Positions 33,501 to 44,530 of a stretch of 64,000 nucleotides of DNA are shown piece after piece. Under the pieces are notes generated by a model. It saw nothing but the letters and a program-made list of their open reading frames with translations, was not told where the DNA came from and made no database searches. How positions within the stretch are numbered: position 1 is the first letter of the stretch; the number at the start of each line of letters is the position of its first letter. Where the stretch lies: NCBI GenBank assembly GCA_963971285.1, contig OZ020250.1, positions 13,128,499 through 13,192,498 on the forward strand, read 5' to 3'. Source of the DNA: Astropecten irregularis. Taxonomy: Eukaryota; Echinodermata; Asteroidea; Paxillosida; Astropectinidae. Both the position numbers and the translations under genes were made by a program.

Positions 33501-36500
33501 CTTTCTATGCCTGACCATGCCCCCACAGTTAGTTCCCATTTCCAGAACAGTCTCAATCGGCATCTATCATCCACACTGTTGTCCAGTTTTGGAAAAGACA
33601 GTGGAAAAGCCTACCAGATGACAAACAGTTGGAGACATCTCTGACAATGGCAGAGTGCATAGCATCTTATTTCATGAGCCTGATGCTTTATGTACCCTTT
33701 CACTCTAGTAGCTTCTAAGCTGCTATGAACCATTTTGATTAGGCCATGTGGATTGCTTCTATCTGCCCTGTTGCCTATATTAGTTTCACTAAAGCGTTGT
33801 AGGGAAAAGGGCACCAAAAGTGGTAACACCGTAACAGGTTTGCCACCAGTGGGTAACCAAGGTAATTAATTTTGTTACTACACAAAGTCCTTGCCCTGAT
33901 ATCGTCTCTACGTATATATTCTTTGCGATATGTGTCTCTTACCTAAAAACCTTAATTCTCAGTTAAGAATTTCATTTGCTGTGGACCATCTTGCAAAGAC
34001 AAATGTGGGGTGCTGTGGCCTAGTTGACCGGTGTGTCATACTCAAGGTCTTGTGGTCTATCTACAGATTGTGGGTTCGAATACAGCCATGGGCTAGTGGT
34101 GCTTGCATCCTTGGGCAAAAGACGCTTTGTCTCATATTGTTCCTCTTCACCCTCTTCCTCTTCTCTAACCTGTGAGGTTAGAGATGGCTTTGTGCTTGAT
34201 TAGCTTTTGTGCTGCTTTATACTCAGCCGGGGCTGTATACTCCCCAGGGACTTGAGATGGTTTCAGGAATGTAAGTGGGGCCCGATGACCAGGGATAATA
34301 ATTGTAAGCGCCAAGATCTAGATGGAATGGCACTATGTAAAATTCTGCTATTATTAAAGCAAATTGTTCAAAGGCATCATGTACCTTTTGAAGGCTTATA
34401 AATAATGTGCAAATTAGGCTTGCCCTTCACCGACGTGGAAGAGCACTGCATACTCAGAGCTTGTGAGAGCACGTGAGAAAAAATCACATGCTTGCTCAGG
34501 TGGGATTCGAACCCACGGCCTCCTGCTTACTAGTGCAGATGCCTTACCTGCTAGGCCACTGAGCTAGCTGGGGTCTGCAGGGTGAATCGAATCGAATATG
34601 GCGGCAGGTACCGCAGTAAATCATGAATATTAAATGATTTGGTCGGGAAATAGATAATATGCAAATTAGGCTTGCCCTTCACCGACGTGGATGAGCACTG
34701 CATACTCAGTGCTTGTGAGAGCACGTGAGAAAAAATCACATGCTTGCTCAGTCACCCTGCAGACCCCAGCTAGCTCGGTGGCCTAGCAGGTAAGGCATCT
34801 GCACTAGTAAGCAGGAGGTCGTGGGTTCGAATCCCACCTGAGCAAGCATGTGACTTTTTTCTCACGTGCTCTCACAAGCACTGAGTATGCAGTGCTCATC
34901 CACGTCGGTGAAGGGCAAGCCTTATTTGCATATTATCTATTTCCCGACCAAATCATTTAATATTCAAGGCTTATAAAGATTGGGGAAAAATGCACATTTG
35001 AAATGAAATTTGAAATTATTTTGTACTTCTTTTTCCCTCAACAGAGTTACCTGCATCAGTTGCTGAAGGGCATAGCCTACTGTCACTCACACAGAGTGAT
35101 CCACAGGGATTTGAAACCCCAAAACCTGCTCATAGATAAAAATGGCAGCATCAAGTTGGCAGATTTTGGCCTGGCGAGGGCCTTTGGGGTACCTCTGAGG
35201 ACGTACACTCACGAGGTAAGAATGGAATATTGGAAATCTTTACCTCCTCAGTGGGTAGTATGATTGGCGGAATACTGTTGATGTTGGGGTCAGAAAAGGA
35301 AATCATATCCGAAGAAGAAACAATTGCACATTACTTGTTAGTCTGTAATCTTCACCCACCTTGATGTGCCACAGCTGTAATTGCTGCTGTTTTTCCATGG
35401 TAAAAAATGGAGACTTGAATTAAAATCAATAAGAATTGACACAGCATGGTTTCCAAATCCGGTTCCCAGGTACTAAATTGTGTGAGAAATGGTTGGTTGT
35501 TTTTATTCGCAAAGTTTGTATTATATAACCACAAGGGAAACGTCATTGAAAATTGAACAAAGCTGTATCCTCTATGAGTGATCCCCCATGCACCGTTCCC
35601 AGGTTGCAGCATTGCTGCGCGTATCGGTGAAATGATCCTTGGGGTATGGCGGTGTGTGCGTGGTTTCATGGCTTCTGACTGCCAAACGAACAAAGATAAT
35701 TGTAGGGCTGGATGGTTCAGTTGGTAGAGCGCCTGTACGGTATTCAGGAGGTCACCGGTTCGAATCCTGCTTCAGTCAATTTTTCTTTGTTCACTTTTCA
35801 ATGGTTTGTAGTATAGTCGAAAATTTGCAAATTTGCAAAGGTTTTTAGGTTAGCTATTTAGATTTAAGATTTCCACATATACAGTTGGTCCTATACCTGA
35901 TGTTGCTTTTCATCTGCATAACTTTTGGTTTTGTTTTAATAGGTTGTCACATTGTGGTACAGAGCGGCAGAGATTCTGTTGGGTTGTAGGTTTTATCTCC
36001 CAGCCGTCGATGTCTGGAGCATAGGATGCATATTTGTTGAAATGGTATGATTCCCGATTCTAATGCATAGAAATATAAACAAGATCTTAGCCGGCGTTTT
36101 GATCCTCTTGTCCAAATCAGGCTTTGGTTGAAAAGCAGGACTTCTAGAAATTTAAATTGCCTTTACATCTAAATTTCAGATGAAATTGGGTGTGTCCTAA
36201 ACATCACACAGGAGGTCCAAAAGATGCTCAGTTACCCTTCTGGATAAAACAATGTGTGTAAAATAGTGTTGTATATTTTGTTGATTCTGAACTTGGCTGA
36301 ACACTTGGGACGAAGACAGAACACTTGGGACGATTGCACCGAGGCTCTAAGCAGCCAGTCTTCTTGAGCTTCCAGGGTTCGAAACCCATTTCAGTCATTT
36401 TTCTTTGTTCATCCTATTGGCCTAAAAGACTTCTATTGAAAATATTGTCTGTTTTCCTTGAGCAAAATATGATGGGATTGTTTTGGGGGATATTTTGTTT

Positions 36501-37589
36501 TGGGGAAACAGATCACGAGAAGGGCCTTGTTTCCAGGTGACTCTGAGATCGACCAACTCTTCCGCATCTTCCGGACACTAGGCACACCGGACGACGCCGT
36601 GTGGCCTGGGGTTTCTAGGCTTCCAGACTTTAAGTCCACTTTCCCAAAGTGGAGAAAACAGGACCTGAGCAAAGTGGTTCCAGGTCTGAGCAGCGAAGGA
36701 AGAGATCTGTTACAGGTGGGTCATAATCATTATTAGAACTTGCCAAGTTAACATTCAGTCATTGAAAATAACTTTTCTATCGTAAACCTTGTCATTTTGT
36801 CTTCATTGTACAACGCTTTAAATCACATTCCCTGTTTACTCCCTTCCAAAGAGTCTTGAGCGATTCCAGTATTTTCAGAATCGATTCCGATTCCATTCAG
36901 AATCAATTCCAATTTTCGCTGGTAAAAATAACATTGAAACAAAGGCAAGCTTCGGGAGGTGACGTGCGGTGTTAAAAAATTCATAACAATTCAGGAAGAC
37001 AAAGGCATTGGGGCCTACTGTACACTGTTCAGCGAGAAGTGCGAACAATATAGAAGTGCGAAAGTACGAATGATTATTACATGGTGTTTCCGCAAACCGA
37101 TCCACATACCAATTGTCACCATGCAAAGCCTCAAATCTTTCTTGAGTTAAACTTGTTTCATAATTTGAAAATATAATCTGTAGTTGTGCAATGTGCATGT
37201 ACCTTATTTGAGAAAATCAGATGTACCGTGTAGACACATTTTGGAAACGAAACTCAAAACACAAAATTGATCATAGTACAGAATTGATTCCTAAAAAAAA
37301 AGTGGAATTGCGATTCCGATTCCAAATTTTGAACTGATTTTCATTGATTCCAGCATGGAATCGCCAAAGCCTACTTCCAAACAGCATCTAAATGTTTACT
37401 GGATGCGGCTGAAACACAATGTTCGCATTCTTTTTTCCAAAACATCAAGTATCACCTGCCGTTTTCCAATTTTCTCCACAGAAAATGCTCTGTTACAACC
37501 CGGATAACAGAATATCAGCCAAGTCTGCCATGAGCCATCCTTTCTTTAGTGACGTGCAGCTGATCAAGCCTCAGCACATGGACACTTGA
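30526..37589 (+). CDS. CDK2: Cyclin-dependent kinase 2 (7 exons, 298 aa)
   Basis: Exons: 30526-30641, 32300-32377, 33297-33414, 35045-35215, 35943-36044, 36512-36715, 37482-37589; 897 bp, all GT-AG and in frame. The length equals human CDK2 (298 aa). It starts [20 protein letters not shown]; the glycine loop carries the inhibitory Thr14 and Tyr15, the ATP lysine is Lys33, and the cyclin-binding helix is PSTAIRE (45-51). Catalytic HRDLKPQN lies near residue 126, DFG follows, and the activating Thr is about 159 (TYTHEVVT). The CMGC segment [20 protein letters not shown] and the C-terminal [16 protein letters not shown] are intact. It is a Ser/Thr kinase that drives the G1/S and S-phase steps with cyclins E and A. 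One oddity is that the APE motif reads AAE ([10 protein letters not shown]). The short C-terminus ([11 protein letters not shown]) differs from vertebrates. CDK2 is preferred over CDK1 on [13 protein letters not shown], the DGRS-like EGRD segment and overall length. Confidence 0.96.
31280..31942. mobile_element. Foldback-type element with subrepeated inverted ends
   Basis: The left end (31280-31441) is an array of about 12 bp units of the CCGACTCGCCCC type. The right end (31884-31942) is the inverted array GGGGCGAGTTGGTAAG..., closing with GGCGAGTTGAC that mirrors GTCAACTCG. About 440 bp of A-rich unique sequence lies between. It sits in CDK2 intron 1 and resembles the architecture of sea-urchin TU foldback elements. 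Confidence 0.7.
33995..34375 (+). mobile_element. tRNA-derived SINE, divergent type
   Basis: GTGGCCTAGTTGACCGGTGT and GTGGGTTCGAATACAGCC look like A and B boxes. They are followed by CCTTGGGCAAAAGACGCTTT, a motif common in conserved SINE bodies, and TAAGCGCC near the 3' end. Confidence 0.6.
34403..34965. mobile_element. Inverted SINE composite with 12 bp target duplication
   Basis: AAGGCTTATAAA occurs at 34391-34402 and again at 34966-34977. Between them are one minus copy (tRNA-like part about 34495-34572), a partial minus tail (about 34635-34748) and one plus copy (tRNA-like part about 34770-34845) of the same SINE. The outer arms pair over more than 100 bp. Confidence 0.85.
35540..35806 (+). 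mobile_element. tRNA-derived SINE with full flanks
   Basis: The tRNA-like part at 35703-35776 has GATGGTTCAGTTGGTAGAGC and GGTTCGAATCC. The unit is bounded by inverted CATTGAAAATTGAACAAAG and CTTTGTTCACTTTTCAATG. It lies in CDK2 intron 4. Confidence 0.75.
36290..36420 (+). mobile_element. Degenerate SINE remnant
   Basis: CCAGGGTTCGAAACCCATTT then CAGTCATTTTTCTTTGTTCA matches the 3' half of the 35703-type SINE. The A-box half is eroded. Confidence 0.5.
36845..37375. repeat. Inverted GATTCCGATTCC-rich segment
   Basis: ATCGATTCCGATTCC-type words flank the left side (36858-36915) and the right side (37290-37365) of CDK2 intron 6. This suggests an insertion with related ends, but I cannot define its borders exactly. 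Confidence 0.4.
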
Positions 37590-38530
37590 GGCATGTACAT
37601 AATACAAAAGCAAGTACACATATTGTTTTGGAGTGGTTCATAGGTCCCAGGGATGTGGAACTTCAGATTTAAATCCCAGAATTTCAACTTTTTTGTTGGT
37701 ATTTTCAGATTTGTTTTGTGTGGCCACTCACATCCCTGGGGTCCACAAGTGTGGAGGTGCTTAGCACACTACAAATATGCTTGAAACCAAAAGGTCTTTA
37801 CCCATTAACTGGAAATCAGAATTCCACCTTGTATGTATTGCTTAGAAGTACTAAGATTGTTTTTTGGTTTTTTTTTTTTTTTGGCTAAGTATGAAAATAT
37901 CATGGACATTTTGACTTATTTGCCATTTTGGCTGAGCACACCATTTCTTGTCCTCAGCGGAATTGTTACGCTTAGTATCTCCACAAAATGTAATCTGTGT
38001 AAAGACCTGTGCAAGGTGAAATAAGTGCCAGCAATTTTTTTTTTTACTGTTTTCCCATGTTTCTAACGCAATAGTTTGGGTTAAAATTTGAGAAAAATCA
38101 TCTCTTGCTCCACAGACAGATTGGTATGTCCAGTTACACTGTTTTATCAAGTAAAAGAAAGTTTGGCAGTTCTTTTCAATCGAATGCTTTACATGCTCAT
38201 GAAATCAATTTTTGGAAAGATTATTCAGAAGTTAAATCGTTTGATTATCTCATTGCACAATGTTGTATATTGGTTATTTTGCGTAATAATTAATGAAAAG
38301 AACCTTTTCTTTATTCAGTTTGTGTGCAATGATGCGTTCACTTAGATTTATTCCCAGCTGCTTTAAATTTACCTACTGCGCTTTAGCAATTATTGCGTAT
38401 AATTTCTACACTGAACATAGAATGCAGTAGACTCCCTGCACTGCAATTAAAAGGCGGCATGAAATATTGGATTTAGTAAGATATGTTTCATTCCTCTCCC
38501 CTTTGAACGATTAACAGTGTGTTGTAAATT

Positions 38531-38536
38531 AATAAA
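38531..38536 (+). terminator. Candidate CDK2 poly(A) signal
   Basis: AATAAA lies about 940 bp after the CDK2 stop. A second AATAAA at 40645-40650 would instead put the minisatellite at 38.8-39.8 kb inside the 3' UTR. Confidence 0.35.
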
Positions 38537-38799
38537 AACATTGTTCATTCATGTTTTCGTAACATAAATTCATGCCATTGTATTTGTTAATATCAGAATG
38601 CAAATACTGCAGTTTTATTGCTTGAGCATTGATTGACAAAATGTCATTGTGTCCAAACTAGCTGTATTTGAAATCAATGTAAAAGAATCATAGATTTAGG
38701 GTTGGTCTTTGTTATAACTTTTCTTTTTATGTGTGGGTTTGACAAATGTAGACCTAACGGGCCAACAATTCATAGACACAACAGTTAATTGCCTCAGTG

Positions 38800-39480
38800 G
38801 CCATGGTCATTGCCTTGGTGCTCCTGCCTATTGCCTTGGTGCCCCTGGTCATTGCCTTGGTGCTCCTGCTCATTGCCCTGGTGCCCCTGGTCATTGCCTT
38901 GATGCCCCTGGTCATTGCCTTGGTGCTCCTGCCTATTGCCTTGGTGCCCCCGGTCATTGCCTTGATTCCCCTGGTCATTGCCTTGGTGCCCCTGGTCATT
39001 GCCTTGGTGCTCCTGCCTATTGCCTTGGTGCCCCCGGTCATTGCCTTGATTCCCCTGGTCATTGCCTTGGTGCTCCTGCTTATTGCCTTGGTGCCCCTGG
39101 TTATTGCCTTGGTGCTCCTGGTTATTGCCTTGGTGCTCCTGGTCATTGCCTTGATGCCTCGTCTGGTCATTGCCTTGATGCCTCGTCTGGTCATTGCCTT
39201 GTTTCTCCTGGTTATTGCTTTGGTGCCCCTGTTCATTGCCTTAGTGCTCCTGGTCATTGCCTTGGTACCCCTTGTTTACGCCTTGGTGCCCCTGGTCATT
39301 GCCTTGGTGCCCCTTGTTTAAACCTTGGTGCCCCTTGTTTTCACCGTGGTGCCACTGGTCATTGCCTTGGTGCCCCTGGTCATTGACTTGAAATGGTGCC
39401 CCTGGTTATTGCATTGTTGCCCCTGGTCTTTGCATTGGTGCCCTTGGCCTTGGTGCCCCTGGGCATTGTCTTGGTTCCTC
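38800..39480 (+). repeat. 21 bp minisatellite (about 30 units)
   Basis: Units are variants of GCCTTGGTGCCCCTGGTCATT. Because 21 is divisible by 3, reading frames stay open on both strands (CLGAPGH, VIALVPL and MTRSTKA heptads). The array resumes at 39722-39775 after an inserted MITE. I treat it as noncoding downstream or 3' UTR sequence of CDK2. Confidence 0.9.
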
Positions 39481-39499
39481 TGGATATTGCCTTCGGAGG

Positions 39500-39722
39500 T
39501 TTACAAAACGGCGGCTCAGGCTCCCGCTCTGTCATCCATATGCTGAAAATACAGGTTGTGTTTTTTCATTGAAGTTGAAGCTTTGTTTTGCTTTTCAAAC
39601 CAGAGAATCTACTTCCGAACCGCAGCCAAATGCTTCTATTTTGATACCGTTATTTTATAATACATTCACGAAATGGAGTTAGAGCCTACGCCCGAGCCTG
39701 AGCCTCTGTTTCATAAACACCC
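39500..39722 (+). mobile_element. Palindromic MITE inserted in the minisatellite
   Basis: GGCGGCTCAGGCTCCCGCTC at the left and GAGCCTGAGCCTCTGTTTC at the right, with CATCCATATGCTGAAAATAC inside. Minisatellite units flank it on both sides, so it inserted into an existing array. Confidence 0.8.
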
Positions 39723-39779
39723 TTAGTGCCCTTGAGCATTGCCTTGGGGCCCCTGGGCATTGTCTTGGTGCCTCTGAAT

Positions 39780-41280
39780 TAATGAAACAACATCTTTCCT
39801 TTCAAGCTCTCATGTACCAGTGACAGTATCCTAATATTCAAATATCTTTGTTCATGTGTTCCAGTCTGAATCTTTGATCTTCATCGACATGCCTTAATAG
39901 AGGTAATTAACTGAGGTGTGGCCATCATTGCTTTGGATCCGAAAAACCTAAACTATTGTATAATTGAGAACATACCCATCCCTCCACCCCACTTTATTTA
40001 AAGAAAAATGCATATTTAGTGAATCTTCAGGAAAAAACATTGGCATAAGCCATGCATAATTTTGTATTAGTAAAAAAGAACTTGTTCTGGTGTTAAAGAC
40101 AGGAGATTGTCAAAGTTATATTTGCTTATTAATATAATTGCATAAATGTAACTTAGATATTTATTACATACATGTAATAGACTAAACAAATCACATATAA
40201 TATTTAAACTCACATAGATATAAACGACACACATTGAAAAGGCAGTTATTTTATTTAAGGTTTGTGGATAACGATATAGATAGTGTAAATGTTACTAAAA
40301 AGATCATAAATTTAACAAAAACATACCCCCCCCCCGCTTTTCTTGTTGCTTGGTTGAAATGTATTGGCCCTCTATAGTTCCCAATCTTGAAGAATTTAAT
40401 GTGATTATTTGCAGCATATAAATAAGAAAAATCAAACTTTCAATTGATCATAGCTTCAGCTTTTGTGTTACTGCTGCTATTGTGTGCTGTGTAATGCAGA
40501 TCGCTTTCCTATTAAACAAAACATTATGGTATTTTTTCTGTACATATTTACAAAAAACGATTTTAAGTAATGTACATAGTTTGTTTTTATTATAATGACA
40601 CTTTCTTGAAACAAAAAATATGTAGTTTCTGGTTTCATTTTTTGAATAAATTATTGTTGAACCTCAAAAAGTTTGAAAGCTGTATGTGTTTACATGTTTC
40701 TTTGTTTATAAATATTGGGTTTATTACATGTTGTGCATAACTGGGTAGAATGAAGAAATAACGTCATGTTTAGGCTTTTTATGGGCACTCAATTTGCCCA
40801 GAAGAAATGTTTAATCATATTTCAAAATTGAATTGAAATTCAGAAATAACTTTTAATTATTTCATACAAAATCTCTCAGAAGCTTCAGATAGAATTAGCA
40901 TTTTTTGTCAGCGGATACACAATGTCAGGCAATCCCCTAAATGATTGAAATGCTCCATGTTTTACTATATTAACAACTTAGATTTGTTGAAGGCCAAGAA
41001 CTTAAAGTGGCATGCCAAAATAAAATAGCAAGACTGTACAGTGTACAGTCTGCAAATTTGCCACATAATTTGGGAAGTATAATGAAATTCAGTTGCACTC
41101 ATTAATAGCGTTATTAATAATCTGCAGATTGTGAAATTTCAAGCAGTGGAAAAATGTCAAGCTCTGTTAACCAAGTCCACTGGGATAATACTATTTCTTG
41201 TTACATCATTCAATGAAACATTTGTTGTGAAAATCAAAAGCAAGCAATCTTGCCCACTCAACCGTGCTACTAGCACTGCA
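39780..41280. other. AT-rich spacer, nothing recognised
   Basis: No exon, repeat family of this window or RNA gene was seen. A possible distal CDK2 poly(A) signal lies at 40645. Confidence 0.5.
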
Positions 41281-41284
41281 TACG

Positions 41285-41516
41285 TGGGCGCAATTTCATA
41301 GAGCTGCTTGAAAGCAGCAAAATTTGCATACGCATCACCAAACACCTCGGTATAAAATAAAAGGTCCTTGTGAATGTTATGCTCAGCAAACAATGGCTGA
41401 ATACAAATCTAATGCAGTAAACATCACCTGAAAATTTGGTTGGCAATCCTGTTTGATCAAGGACGACTTTTCACGCTTAAGCAAATTCTCTGAAGCTCTA
41501 TGAAATTATAGCCCCT
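41285..41516 (+). mobile_element. Hairpin MITE, 'GCTGCTTAGCAC'-like
   Basis: GGGCGCAATTTCATAGAGCT pairs with AGCTCTATGAAATTATAGCC. The interior has GCAAAATTTGCATACGC and GGTTGGCAATCCTGTTTGAT. Confidence 0.65.
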
Positions 41517-41519
41517 GGT

Positions 41520-43270
41520 ACTTTTTATTTGTATTTATTCATTGAAATGAATAAAAGAAACACTGCATATACCCTGATACCTTTTATAAATCACCCATGA
41601 AAATACACTCAGTCCAGCTCTATATGTCTCGTCTCTGGTCATTTCCATAAACTTCATTCGAATATTAATTGGAATTTCAAAGGGGGAAGAGAACAACAAC
41701 AATGAGTGGTCTTTCAAACTAAATGACTACCGGTATTTGTTTATTTGTTTTGTTTTATATTTAATATGGTATCATATAGGTCCTTGGGCATAGTTTTCAC
41801 AAAATCAATGCCCAGTGCACAAGCCTGAAACAAAAACTTACAAATATCTAAATACCGGTACATTTCTAAGGCCTAACAAAAAAATCTGGAGTTAAAAATG
41901 GAGGTTTAACATTTTCTTCCTCCCAAGGTGATGGAGTTATAGTATCTATAACCACAGACTATAGGGCCACATGTAACGGCATCCCCAATAGTGTCAAAGA
42001 GAGTCCCTATTGTGATATGTCATTGTTATTTAAAACAGGTGCATCATGCATGTAATGTATTACGGTTTCACGTGATCATCATCCAGGTTGCTACATAATA
42101 GGTACGTTCGTTTAGCTTAAACGGGGCAGCCCTGAATGGGCGTGTACCGGTATGCTGCACAAAACAAGCGGAGGGTGCGGACGAGGTTGACTGGTGTCGA
42201 CTCAAGGAATCTAAACGAACGCATTCGTAGCGAACGCAGCACCTGCCACAGTTTACATTGGTACGACCATCCTCCATGGCGCATAGTAAGGACGAACATC
42301 ATCAACGTATCACAGAAATTTTGTCATTTTCCCCTCATATGCTGTGAGGTGAAAAGCTCGCAATTTTCCTGTAATTCGGAACATTAGGTAGGTCTAAGCA
42401 TTATATTCCCGTAAGGGTTCAATCACATAATTTGTGTAGAGTGTGTAGAGATGCGTTTGGGAGCCGAATTCGGTGATGGTGAAACAGGAATCGAAAGCTG
42501 TTGTGTCATTGTTGATAGCAATATTCTGCATCCGTGCACGCATTTGCTCTGTGCATGGGCCGTCAATATCGTCAATATCATGTGTGTTCCTGTTCCTTCT
42601 TCATGCATGCATGGAGCTATGGAGGGAGGAAGGATTGCCGATCCATGTTACTCCATGCATGGAAGAAGGAAAGAGGAGGTATGATGGTCAGATCATGGAG
42701 GAAGGAAGAGACGCTCAGACAATCAGGCACTTGTTATTTGTCTTACTTAATAAGTTTAATTTTAATCATAGATGTGTGAATTAATGATGGTCTATGCATG
42801 GAGGAGGCCATGCCCTATTGTGCTGTCATACATTTTGGGAGGTGTGTGATTACAAATGTCATTATAACAGAATTAAACAAACAAAACACAACTAAACAAA
42901 CAAATGATTGATCGGTGGCCATCAATTTAAATGATGGTAAGTGTTATTTGAGTGCGATTGTAGAGGGTTATGATAACTGTAAAGGAAATAAAAGCTCCTT
43001 ACCTAAATATAGGTTTGTGATTTCCTCTTCAGTATTTAGCAAGGTGAAGATGCGACATTTTTTGACCTACGGACGGCTGCAGACGAGAATATTGTCTGGT
43101 TTCCTCTCTCATTTTAATTGAGGACTCTTGGTTTTGAGCTTAAAAAAAATGTATTTTAACAGTGAAATGTCGCACAAATGTCTTCAATGTAGGATTTTAA
43201 GGACTCAGGCAACATTTGCTGAAAGTCAAAAATATTTGTTTTTGTAACAGTAGAAGTATGTTATATGTAT
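41520..43270. other. Intergenic, no convincing gene
   Basis: Short frames near 42.1-42.8 kb overlap one another on both strands and have no recognisable domain. CATGCATGGAGG words recur around 42600-42720. Confidence 0.45.
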
Positions 43271-43274
43271 ATTA

Positions 43275-43780
43275 AGGGTATAATATATGATTGGTAAGGT
43301 TACAGAGCATGCAGCACTCTCACTTTGTCTGATCCAGCATAAAATACATAAAAATAAAAAAATACATTAAATAACACAAAGAACATTAAGGTAGCACTTA
43401 AAGACTGTAGGAGAAAAACTACATACTTTCGTAGTAACAACTACTTCATTAGATGTAAAGTTTTATTTTGTTTTTTTAATAAAATAACACAAAAATGTGA
43501 AAATCTGAGCTCAATCAGACATCTGAATCACGAGAAAATAGCAAAAAACAGACTTGAATTTTCCTACATAATAAATGGTTTTGATCTTACCCCGAGATCA
43601 AAACTGTTTTTGGTCTTTGTTTTACTATCATTTCTGGATAAATATTCCATTTCAGGTGGAAATATTTTAACGGGATGTTTCTACCACTGAGCACCATCAT
43701 CTTCATACCCTGAAAGTTATACATTAATTTGTGGACATTTCTGTTCGGGTACGTTACCAATCCTGTATACTGTACCTTTA
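43275..43780 (+). mobile_element. MITE subfamily B with internal insertion
   Basis: Starts AGGGTATAATATATGATTGG and ends GTTACCAATCCTGTATACTG, then TACCTTTAA. About 150 bp of unrelated AT-rich sequence (43341-43490) splits the left half. Confidence 0.75.
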
Positions 43781-44530
43781 AATGCCCTGATTTTTTTTTA
43801 CTTTTTACTATACAATATACATGCTATATTTTTTGATGGGGTCAGGAGCTGTGGATCCAGGATTTTCCAGGGGGGGGGGGGGGGCGTGGAAATAAAATGC
43901 ACCAATTTAATTGCGATGTGATGCATTTCACAGCCATCAAATGTGCTATAGTATTCTCATTCGGTTATCTTACGACACCTTTAACCCCCACTCCCCCCCT
44001 ATACCCCATCCCTGGATTTGCCTCCTGGGGGTTATCTAATTTTGTCATTTTTATCATAAAGACAAGAGGCCTGTTTAATAGAATCATTTGGCCTTCAACT
44101 AAAGCTAGTATTTCAACTGCAGTATTTAGTTAAGGCCTATATCTGATCTTGCCTGGTTGGCACAAGTTGGTACTAAACATATTGGAGAAAAACAGTTTAA
44201 AGATTATGTTTGGTTTTATGGCACTGCGGATATTTGCCAATCTTATAAAAGAACTGTTAAATACACATATGTGATTTTATTTTTACAGACATGTATACAT
44301 TGTATAGTTACAGTTATACTGATAAGTCATGTTGTTGCATAACATGCAGCTGATAAATTGGGGATATAAAATATCAGCTGATAGCAGTCCTGCAGTTTTG
44401 ATGGGTTTCGAGAGGAGGGTCTTTACCTGGGCTGTTAATTTTGTTGTTCATCTTCGCCCAGGTACAGACGGCAGACGTTTGAAGCAGAGTGCATCTACTA
44501 ATTGACTTGAAGCAGCTCTCTGGTACAACA

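Noticed and set aside
34770-34845. tRNA gene
   Set aside because: A and B boxes are good, but the anticodon loop is 8 nt and the copy belongs to a dispersed SINE with a target duplication.
30526-37589. CDK2 as a processed or decayed pseudogene because of AAE
   Set aside because: All seven exons, splice sites and other catalytic motifs are intact, and introns are present.
38733-39386. 217-codon open frame with CLGAPGH heptads
   Set aside because: It is produced by a 21 bp minisatellite, is open on both strands and has no splice or start context of a gene.
38800-39480. CRISPR-like array
   Set aside because: Units are contiguous 21 bp repeats with no unique spacers, in a eukaryotic genome.
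42423-42784. Cluster of short overlapping frames on both strands
   Set aside because: Mutually overlapping, no domain, no start or splice context.
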